Below, one piece after another: positions 33,560 through 43,584 of a DNA stretch of 64,000 nt (positions within the stretch are counted from its first letter, which is position 1; each line of letters starts with the position of its first letter). The notes below the pieces were generated by a model. It saw only the letters and a program-made list of their open reading frames with translations. It had not been told where the DNA came from and ran no database searches. The stretch is from Cotesia glomerata (lineage: Eukaryota; Arthropoda; Insecta; Hymenoptera; Braconidae), in NCBI RefSeq assembly GCF_020080835.1, contig NC_058162.1, positions 4,603,323 through 4,667,322 on the forward strand. The letters are read 5' to 3'. The position numbers and the translations under genes were made by a program.

Positions 33560-35105
33560 AATCACGAAATTAAAACTGATGTCTCATGCTCGTACATATT
33601 AAAAACTAAAAGGGTTTTACCTAAAAAAAGTAGTAAATTACAGTGCATTAAATTATAAATCTTTTGTAGTTTTATTAACGAATAGCTCTACACCTCGAAT
33701 TAATAAAATAAAATAAATTAGATCTATAAAATATAAATAAATTAATTAATGGAACCATTTTATTAAAATTAAAATATCGTCTATTGTTGAAGACTGCCGT
33801 AAATAAAACGGACCAATACAGTATTTTATGTAAAACTTTTTTTTAATCTTTGTATGTGTCAAAATTTAAGCCTTTTTTACTATTTAAATTATTTATTATT
33901 TACCAAAAAAGGCAAAAAAGTAACACGAAAAACGGTAATTACTTTATTCTAAAGAAGAAATGCCTATACATAATAAATAATTAAAAAAAAAATTCTTAAT
34001 AAGGAAGACAATTGTCAATTTATTGACAATTGTACATAATATTATTAATTACGAATTTTGTACAGCGGTAATAAATACACGTGAATTTATTATCCCGTTG
34101 ACTCTACGAATTTTCACCTCGTTCAATTTTTTAATCATTTTTATACGTCGTAATTGATAAAAAAAATTAATTAATAATTAATGATTAATGTATTTGTACT
34201 TAGTTTAAAAATGTTTAAATATGTAATTGAACAATATTTTGGGTTAATTAATAAATAATTGGTCATAGGCACAGACTAGAAATTAAAATACACCATTAAT
34301 TAGTGGCCTAGCACGAATTTTTATGCAATATTTATAATTATTAGACATATATTAATTGATTTATTGAGTGAAGATGAAGAAAGATTAAATCAAAAGTCGA
34401 CTTATAAAGCGGAAATTTAAATTGCGCTCAACTTTTCTTGATTTTTAGAATTCTTTTTTATATATAATTATATAAAAAAAAAAAAAGGCTACGAATAATA
34501 AATTGTTTGTTTGATTGTATTAAGGTTTGTATCAGTACAAATAGCGTACATAAGCTTTAATAGAAGAAATTATAAACGATAAAAAAAGGGTTTTTAAATT
34601 AAAGAAAATAAAATGAATGGATGCTGATAAATAAAAGCAATTACGCATAATTTTCAGTGAATTTAAAATATTGTGTCTGCCACGCAACTCAACTTTATTA
34701 TTCCTCCTATTGTATCGCTAATAAACTAAAAGAGAAATAAAGTACATTTAAATGTTAATTTATAATTTTGAATTAACCCTTTCCAGTAAAAACTTTAAGG
34801 AGGATAGCTACTGTGAAATTAGAAAAAAAATAATTTTTTTTTTTTATTAAATCAAAGTTTATATATTCAAAAATATGTATCTATAGTTTTATATGAAAAT
34901 TTTGAATATTTTTCGAGTTATAATTTTTATGATACTGATAGAAAAATTATTTTTATTCAAGAGAAGAAATTTTGAACCAAGAAGATCATTTGAAGGAATT
35001 TAAATCGAGGAAAAACGATTTCATGCTGATTTTTTATTAATTTTTTTTTGAGGTATGAAAATTAATGTTATTTATTGAAACTATCAGGTTATTTTCTACA
35101 TATAT
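33560..35105. other. Intergenic, AT-rich, nothing assigned
   Basis: AT-rich sequence without recognisable genes. At 34797 the piece TTAAGGAGGATAGCTACTGTGA is a decayed end of the TTAA family seen at 17475. Confidence 0.5.
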
Positions 35106-35256
35106 CGCGTGCCTAAAGGTAAAAGGACTTATAACAATTTATGCGCCCTTTTACCTTTGCAAAGGTAAAAGGGCGCATATTTTTTTTTTTTTATTGCCAA
35201 TCAAGTAGTAGACACATTCTGCGCTTAAAATTGAAAAAAAAAAAATTACAAAGGTA

Positions 35257-37016
35257 AGGTAAAAGCCCCAATTATTGACGGGGGTCTAAATATTGACACC
35301 CTAAATTATTTTTAAATATATTAAATTATCTGTAATAAGAATAACGATCAAATAAATTTTTATTAAATTCTAATTAATTAAAAAATTGAAAAAAATCACA
35401 TTCAGTTCAAAATATTAAATATTAATTATTAAAAAAAAATTAAGTTAGCACCAGTTCATCAAATCAGCTTACGAGCGTCTATTTTCTTAACAACTTTGGT
35501 TAGAAATAGTATTTTTCTTACCTAGGGCAGGAAAATAAGAAATGTCTCAGATTACATGTAATTGTTGACCGAGGCGAAGCCGAGGTCGACAAACATGTGA
35601 TCTGAGGCTTTCTTATTTCCTGCCCGTGGTGAGAATACTATTTTTCTCCTCGACGGAGGCGGAAAGCGGCATTTTCGTTTAGCGTAGCGGGCGGAAAATT
35701 GACGCTTTCCGCCCGGAGGGGAGAAAAATAGTATACAAACCTATGGCAGGAAAATAATAAATATCTCAGATCACATATATGTCGACCTCGGCTTCGCTTC
35801 GGGCAACATATATGTGTTCTGAGACATTTCTCATTTTCTTGCCACAGGTGTGTAATATACTATTTTTTGCCCTCTGGGCGGAAAGTGGCAACTTTGGTCT
35901 CACTGCGCTAAACAAAGTTGCCGCTTTCCTCCTTCCTCGGACAAAAATAGTATATTACACATCTAGGGCAGTAAAATAAGAAATGTCTCAGATCACATGT
36001 AATTGTTGTCCGAGGCGAAGCCGAGGTCAATAAACATGTGATCTGAGGCTTTCTTATTTACTGCCCGTGGTGTGTATACTATTTTTCTCCTCGACGGAGG
36101 CGGAAAGCGGCATTTTCGTTTAGCGCAGCGGGAGGAAAATTGACGCTTTCCGCCCGGAGATGAGAAAAATATTATACAGCCCTTGGGAAGTAAAAAAGAA
36201 AACCTCAGATCACATGTTTGTTAACCTCGGCTTCGCCTCGGCCAACAATTACATGTGATCTGAGGCTTTTCTTATTTTCCTTCCCAAGGGGTGTAATATA
36301 CTATTTTTAACTGCCGAGTTTAAATTAATTTTTTCATGTAATTATATGATTTATTTTTTTTTTAATTAACAGTACATGAAATATTTATAAAATTAAATAA
36401 TCGAAATTAATTGTATGCTTTATAATATTTAAATAATGGGAGTCAATAACTAGTTCATAATTTTTATGGTGAATCCCATATTGACAGCAAGTCAACAGCG
36501 CTATGACGCCTTTTTTTTTTTTTAAGTATAAAATACGTTACGCTATTATATACAAGGCTTTTAACTGTCAAATAACTCGGCGTGTTTTGGTGTTAAATAA
36601 GTTTGTGAATAAATTGTTATATTTTTAATAATAATTAATCATTCATGGAAATTATTATTAATTAACTTTAATAATATTGATTACTTTATAGTAAGTTTTG
36701 ATAAATAAAAATATAACCAAATGATTCGACGCATGCGCAGTAGGGGCGTCAATAATTGGGGTTACGGTACGTCAATAATTAGATCAATCAGTTTTTTAAC
36801 CCGTCAATAATTGGTGTATCCAGATCATATATTTAATTATTCAAAATTAATTAGTAAATATCACTGATTATCATTTTAAAAAAAGAAATTGATTAGTTAA
36901 AAAATTACTGAAGACATTACCACAAACAAAATTCATCGATATTTATATTTGATTGCTTAAAAAAAATGAAATCATAACTTTGTCTCTTATAGCGTCAATA
37001 ATTGGGGCTTTTACCT
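35257..37016. mobile_element. TA-flanked element with GGTAAAAGCCCC ends
   Basis: AGGTAAAAGCCCCAATTATT is inverted at the far end, with TA at 35255-35256 and 37017-37018. Joining the flanks gives CAAAGG-TA-AAAGGGCG, exactly the expected sequence of the host element. The interior repeats GTCAATAATT-type sequence and carries a hairpin array at 35515-36303. No transposase. Confidence 0.7.
35515..36303. repeat. GC-rich hairpin array
   Basis: Four units in mixed orientation, each with a CATGT...GCGAAGC...ACATG hairpin or its complement (GCGAAGC/GCTTCGC at 35574, 35791, 36015, 36230) and a GGCGGAAAGCG/CGCTTTCCGCC hairpin. Units are joined by AATAGTATA-like sequence and end in CCTAGGGCAG or CCCAAGGGGTG variants. 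The short open frame at 35779-35979 lies in this repeat and is not a gene. Confidence 0.75.
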
Positions 37017-37189
37017 TAAAAGGGCGTATGTCTTTAATTATACGCCCTTTTACTTTTAAGAATTCGAAATTTTGGTGATCTAAAGGTGAAAGGGTGTATA
37101 ATTTTTTTTTCGGCCAGTTTACAAAAGAACATATTCGTAGTTTAAAAATGTGAAAAAAAAACTTTCTGTGATAGCAGCGGCGTAAAACC

Positions 37190-37790
37190 TTAAGGAAGTA
37201 TAGGACGTACAGTCCGTTCACTGAGTTTCATCTCACAATGCATATATATAGCTATACTATAGTATGTGACTTAAGAAGGATTAATTTTGTTCAAGACTGT
37301 ACTTTCAGAAAACTTAACAAGTTTTTACTAGTGATTTAATGAAATTTAGCTTACCGGAATAATCTTTTATGCATTAAATAACTATATTATTATCAAATAA
37401 TTGATCATTTATTTTTAATTTGAATAAAATAATAAGTTTTTTAATTTTAAATATTTTTTAAAAAGTTTGGCAACGCAATAAATTTTATCGCGGTTGCGCA
37501 TGCGTTGACTGCTCTATTCGTGTTTTTGATGTGTACGTGTGTATTATGTTTACAAGTAATGCTATTAAAAATATCAAAATATTAAAGAATTAAAATATTG
37601 ATTATTTAATTATGTTATGTTTTATAATAAATAATAACAATTTTATAATATTTTTCTTAACCTATTTGATATTTCTTTTAACCTATTTCATTGAAGCTTT
37701 AAATTTCCCGCGCGACCCACCATGTACGGCGTTGCCGTCAACATAACCCACATTTGCTATGGCTGACTATTTTTTTAAAATAGTTTTTTT
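37190..37790. repeat. Dispersed repeat, copy 1 (TTAAGGAAGTATAGGACG start)
   Basis: From TTAAGGAAGTATAGGACG to GGCTGACTATTTTTTTAAAA, closely matching 52917-53665. Includes GCGGTTGCGCATGCGTTGAC and CCCGCGCGACCCACCATGTA. The TTAA start resembles other TTAA elements. The other end abuts the inverted tweety duplication. Confidence 0.65.
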
Positions 37791-37940
37791 AAAATGAAAT
37801 AATATGAATTTTTCGTAACTTTAAAATTTTTTCCAAGTCTATTTTTTCCGGGATTCCAAAAATATGTATCCAGAATTTAATATCAAAATTCCGAATATTT
37901 TTCGAGTTATAATCATTTTTGTGACAGCGTGTCAAATGAC

Positions 37941-38652
37941 GGGTTGCAGTCAACTAGTCAGACTAACAACATTCCGAATTAATAAATTACTAGAACTTAG
38001 AAAGTAAATATTAAATGTAATTTAAAATAATTAATTTTACAAATTTTAAAATTCCGAAAAATATAATCTTAAATAAAGAAAAATCTAAAGCTATATTAAT
38101 AGAATCTTTCAAAGTTACAAAGTCTCAATAAATTAAAAAACATAACAACGAAAATTTATACGCCAAAATGAATGAACAGACGAACACTCATTTAGCCGAA
38201 AAATGTAAATAATTTTATAATTAGATTAGAAATTTTTTTTAATTAATTTTAAATTAATTAATTTTTGAAAATTAATTTTATTTTAATTTACAAGCATGTA
38301 TGGAAAACACTCAAATTTCATGATTGTAAAGGTGGACCATCTAAGAAAAATTTCCAATTTTTTGGATGAGTAATTTTCGGCTGAATCATTATTCGGATAG
38401 ATGAGTATTCGGATGAATATACGTCGGAACAACCCTTTTTCGAAATCAAATTAATTTTAACTCTTGAGGAATATAAGATTTATATTTACTTTTATTCGAT
38501 AACCCGGTGTTTTATAATTTACAAAATTGTTTTTCGGCTGTTATTCTATTTAAGCTAATGTATTTTATAAACTTTGAATGTAGCGGAATTTTAAATTTTC
38601 TAGAGTTTTAATAATTTGGAATGTTGTCGATCTGACTAGTTGACCGCAACCC
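37941..38652. mobile_element. 712-bp MITE with 8-bp target duplication (hAT-like)
   Basis: Ends GGGTTGCAGTCAACTAGTC and its near-perfect inverse ending GCAACCC. The direct repeat CAAATGAC lies at 37933-37940 and 38653-38660. The tweety parent copy (18047-18060) has a single CAAATGAC in this position, so this is a clean insertion after the duplication. Eight-base duplication fits hAT (also P) elements. No transposase. Confidence 0.8.
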
Positions 38653-39331
38653 CAAATGACCATTGCACGTGTGGCGCTCCGACGAAAACGCGGTTTTCTC
38701 AAAATTACTTTTTTTGAACTGGTGGGATCTGTAATTTGCATAAATATGAACCGACTTGCTACTTTTTTTTCCGTATTCGTCTATTCAGTAGCTATAGTTG
38801 CACGGAGGGGATTTTAAAAATTTTGATTTTTAAGATTTTTTAGGGCTGTTTGAATCCAAAAAAATGAGAAAAAAAAAAACGAAAAATTTTCAATATACCG
38901 CCATTTTTTTTTAAATACAAATTTTAAAATCTCCTCCGTGGAACGATAACCACATGCATGCAGATTACAACGCAATTTGGTTTTTTTGTTTTAAATAATC
39001 CGTTTTTTAGTTTGAGTTTGAGTTTAGATCCCACCGTGGTGGGGGAAATTTTTTTGGTGCTCCACAAAAATGCTTATAACTTTGTAACAACATGATATTT
39101 TTTAATCAAAATTTAGGAGAATGATCTTCAATGTATACTTTATAAAATAAAAAAACCCGATCCCCAAATTCCTTTATTTTCCCAGTCAAAAAAATTCCCT
39201 AAAATCACCTATTTTTTCGATCCTCACAGTGGCTATCCCCCTTAAAAAAAAATTAAATAGCAAAATTTTGATAAAGATAAATTTATTTAAAATTAATCAT
39301 TTTAAAGAGACCATGCCAGTAAAATGATTAC

Positions 39332-39865
39332 CGTTTTCTGATATAAATCCAGGTATGAGAATCGACCCAGACTAAAATCGTAAAAAACAGTCCAGCAGCA
39401 AGACTAGCCAGAAGCATGAAAGTCAGACCATAGAGTCCAAGATGACAAAGACCTTGGGCAGCTCGAATATATTCCTTGTGAAGAGGCTTGCAATCGAGAA
39501 GAGCCGTCAAGCGCGACATACTTCCGTTGATATCTATGACGGTGTCCTTGAGGCTTTGGAGCTTCGGTTGCAGGGTCGGTTTGTCGTAGAGTTCATATGC
39601 GATTTTTTCGACTGCATTCAAACTCGATAGCATGAACCCAGCAGCCATTTGTCCTTCTCGTAATCGTTGAGTAAATGGATGATTCTGAGTGCTTTCACAG
39701 CGCATGTAATAATTAAGTACTTCACTGACCATCACGGAAGGGCTGTTTTTCATTAAATAACTGTCAGGTGAGACGCAGAGGTCGCCCAGGGCTACTGACG
39801 TTGCTAGGTACAAGGAAGCCATTAACCATGATACTATGACGGCAAACAGGCCAAATACAGAAAAT
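39332..39865 (-). pseudogene. Duplicated tweety exon 3, intact and unlinked to the gene
   Basis: 534 nt on the minus strand, encoding the same residues as 16851-17384 with no difference seen over the exon. The acceptor (TTTTTGTGTAG) and donor (GTAATC) are both kept, and the frame is open. Without tweety exons 1-2 and 4-6 it cannot make the protein. It lies about 1 kb downstream of the PDXDC1 stop, on PDXDC1's strand, so splicing from that gene is conceivable but not shown. Confidence 0.85.
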
Positions 39866-40067
39866 CTACACAAAAAAAATTTTTTTTTTTTAATGCTTAG
39901 TAAATAATCAAATGTCAATATAAAGGGAGTTTTTCACTTTTCAGGAAGTACGTGTCTGAATATCGAACGACAATATGAAACTTTTTTATTCTGCAACTAA
40001 TCACTTAAGAAGTTTCAAACTTTGACAGACATAAATGTCACTAAATTTCTTGTAATAATTAAGTTTA

Positions 40068-40141
40068 TTATCCCAGTCGAAACAATTCCCGAAAATCACC
40101 TATTTTGTCGATCCTCACAGTGGCTATTGCTATCCCCTTAA
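40068..40141 (-). mobile_element. Extra end fragment of the TTAA element
   Basis: On the minus strand it reads TTAAGGGGATAGC...CCACTGTGAGGATCG and AAAATAGGTGATTTTCGG. It is a second copy of the left end of the family at 17475, just outside the duplicated tweety exon. A 6-bp difference after GATAGC shows it is diverged. Confidence 0.6.
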
Positions 40142-40749
40142 AAAAAAAAAATTAAAATTACCATCATAAATTATTTTAATTATTTATTCAGCTCGTGATG
40201 AAATATTTATACTTTTATCACAATATTTCGGTACATAAATATATATTAAGGACTTAATTTATCTTTTTGCACCTATCATTATAAATAATTACATATTTCA
40301 ATAACAATGTTGTGTTTTGTGTAATCAGTATTAAATTTAAAATGAATATACAACAAAGATCTTGAAATTGTGTCTACTCGTTAAAAAAAAAAAAAAATTA
40401 CAATAAAAGCTCATCAATAAGAATAATCATTTCATTTTTGGTAATGTAATTGCAGTCACTAATTTTTTACTTATTATATCACATGATTGTAAGCTGTTGT
40501 GCATAAAAGTAACGCGTTAAAGCAAATTACATTATTACTAAATACATAAATAAAAATAAAAATAATATTGCAGTTAAAATATGCTTAATTTAATTACTTA
40601 ATTAAAAACAAAAATAATTATGTGTGAAATATATTAATTATTATTATTTTAATTTAATAGCTCATTATAAGATTATAATATAACTAAATTAAGTAATTAG
40701 TACGTCAATGCAATGCGTAACTATCACAAATACCGGGAATATTTTCATT

Positions 40750-40755
40750 TTTATT
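40750..40755 (-). terminator. Possible polyadenylation signal of PDXDC1
   Basis: AATAAA on the minus strand about 100 nt after the PDXDC1 stop codon. The region is AT-rich, so chance occurrence is possible. Confidence 0.4.
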
Positions 40756-40854
40756 TTTATATTTTTTACAATGAGCAGTGTCAAGGTATTAATTATAAAT
40801 AGCTACTTCGCATTATTAAATGTTTAAAACAATATAAAATATTGTATTATCTAA

Positions 40855-41108
40855 CTACGATCGCGGATCGTTAAGTTCCTCTTTCACTTGAGATTGCAAG
40901 ACATTGGAATTAGCAACCGCTGAGATACACTTATTGCTCTGTAAGCTCGAGTGACTTGAAGATCTGCTGTGACTTTGACTGCCAGCACCAACCGGAGTTT
41001 GCACCAGCGGTTGTGGAGGTGTTCGGGCCCCAGATCCATTGCTGGTCGTTGTATTTGGTTGTAATTGCATGTGGTACTTGTAAATATTTTCTGTGCTTTC
41101 AACAACAC
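40855..41108 (-). CDS. Pdxdc1: PDXDC1 coding exon 9 (last)
   Basis: Acceptor AATTTCAG, phase 1 in, reads GVVESTENIYKYHMQLQ and then a Ser/Gln/Thr-rich tail ending KEELNDPRS and TAG. The tail looks unstructured and may be phosphorylated. Confidence 0.85.
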
Positions 41109-43498
41109 CTGAAATTTTAATATTTATCATTTTACTTTTGGTAGTGATTTTATTACTTCTGGAAGAGATTTTAGAACCAAAAGGAATACATAATTAAATA
41201 ATATTAATATATAACTAGCAACCTTGCAGTCACTATGTGACTGCCGTGACTTGTGAATTATGAGAAAATAAAATTTTGCTTTATTGAATAATGATTTTTG
41301 TTAAATTGCACTGTACTTTTTTAACTATTGACATTTTTAAAGATATAAGCTCATCCCGATGTTATGCTCATCAAGAGCTTTCATTTGAGTATCCACATGC
41401 ATTTTTGATATATTTTTCATATATACATATATATAATATATATAAATAAATATATGAAAAATTGATGTGGGTACTCAAATAAAAGGTCTCGATGAGTATA
41501 ACGTCGGGATGAGCTTATATCTTCAGAAATGTCAATAGTTCACAAAATACAAGGTCATTTCTTAATTATTGATACTTTTAAAGATAAAGCTCATCCTGAT
41601 GTTACACTCATCAAGAGCTTTCACTTGAGCACCCACATGCATTTTTGATATATTTTTCATATATACCTATATATAATATATATAAATATATGAAAAATTG
41701 ATGTGGGTACTCAAATGAAAGGTCTTGATAATTGTAACATCGGAATGAGCTTATATCTTTAAAAATATCATTAGTTGACAAGATAGCAATGTCAAATCTT
41801 AATTATTGACATTTTAAAGATATAAGCTCATCCCGATGTTATGCTCATCAAGAGCTTTCATTTGAGTACCCACATGCATTTTTGATATATTTTTCATATA
41901 TACCTATATATAATATATATAAATATATGAAAAATTGATGTGGGTACTCAAATGAAAGGTCTTGATAATTGTAACATCGGAATGAGCTTATATCTTTAAA
42001 AATGTCAACAGTTTACAAGATACAAGGTAATTTCTTAATTATCGATATTTTCAAAGATGTCAGCTCATCCTGATGTTACACTCATCAAGAGCTTTCACTT
42101 GAGCACCCACATGCATTTTTGATATATTTTTCATATATACATATATGTAATATATAAAATATATGAAAAATTGATGTGGGTACTCAAATGAAAGGTCTTT
42201 ATGAGTGTAACATCGGGATGAGCTTATATCTTTAAAAAATGTCAACAGTTCACAAGATACAAGGTCATTACTTAATCATTGATATTTTTAAAGATATAAG
42301 CTCATCCTGATGTTACACTCATCAAGAGCTTTCGTTTGAGTACCCACATGCATTTTTGATATATTTTTCATATATACATATATGTAATATATAAAATATA
42401 TGAAAAATTGATGTGGGTACTCAAATGAAAGGTCTTTATGAGTGTAACATCGGGATGAGCTTATATCTTTAAAAATGTCAATAGTTCACGAGATACAAAG
42501 TAATTTCTTAATTATGTATCTAGAAATTTGTGTTCTACTCTAAATCATCTTTTACAATTAAATAAATAAATAAAATTTTGTATTTCTTTCTCTATAAATT
42601 TATTACTTTTTGTACTTGTTATATCTTTGCATTGTATTATCGACCAAAATATTGTAAAAAGTATATGTATTATAAAATTGTTATTTTTGTACTGGTTCTA
42701 TACACAGGTGTCTTTACACCTCGATAGAATTCCTTACCAGATAAATAAATAAATAAATAAATAAATAAAATAAATAAATTAAGCGAAAAAAAAAATACAA
42801 ACCAGCCTGCAAATTTAAACTCCGTCCCCGTACTCCACTTTCTTTAGGCGGTGGACTCCACCAATTGACAAAAGTACCAACAACAGGAACGTGTCTGAGA
42901 ATACCTTCTTGCCAAAGTTTTTCGGCATTTTCTCTCTCGAGGTCTGTCTGCGCTGTCTCGATTCCTCTTTTGACAACTTCAGAAATGGTATCTAATAACT
43001 TTGAATTAGCTTCTACTTCTCTGCCGACTTGCAGCACCAGAGATATTAATTTAGCTAAGTCTAATTAAATTAAGAAGATATATCCCGAATTAGTCTGTTA
43101 ATATATAATAAAGTTATTATAGTTATATATCATAAGATATAAAATTTACCAGTGTCTTGTGTAACCATTCCAAAGCGTACACAACTTAATCCATCATCGC
43201 CTTCTCCCAGTGAGAATGCAGCGTCTGTGCTGCGTAAAGCTTCAACTAATTGATTATTCAATCTATTAAGCTCGGCTTTTGTTTCATCTGTCTTAATCTG
43301 AACCCATGTTGGTGGCTCATACCGTACTCCACCTAATCCTGCCCATCCAGGCAAGTCTACGAAACGTAGAGAATTGTTTTGTTTAACTAATCTTAAAAAG
43401 TTTTCTTTGTGTTCCACTGTTGCATTTAAAATTTCCTACAAATTAAATAATTTATTAATGTAATATAAAATAACATAATAATAATAAGTTAATAATAA

Positions 43499-43584
<86 letters not shown>

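Larger units (their letters stand above)
35106..37112. mobile_element. CGCGTGCC hairpin-module element, split by a TA element
   Basis: Starts CGCGTGCCTAAAGGTAAAAG and holds repeated modules of GGTAAAAGGGCG in both orientations (35119-35180 and 37013-37110). It matches the element at 44853-45784 in layout, but uses GGTAAAAGGG where the other has GCCAAAAGGG. The TA element 35257-37016 is inserted in it. Its right end was not found; it may be truncated before 37190. Confidence 0.55.
37795..40045 (-). repeat. Inverted duplication of tweety exon 3 and flanking introns
   Basis: On the minus strand this region repeats about 16668-18200 in order: intron 2 end, exon 3, intron 3, and the left part of the TTAA element. 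Matching begins near TTTAGTGACATTTATGTCTG and ends near ATTATTTCATT. The only large difference is a 712-bp insertion at 37941-38652. Similarity is very high by eye, implying recent origin. Confidence 0.85.

Noticed and set aside
35779..35979. 66-residue open frame
   Set aside because: It lies wholly within the GC-rich hairpin array; similar sequence occurs in other units without the frame.
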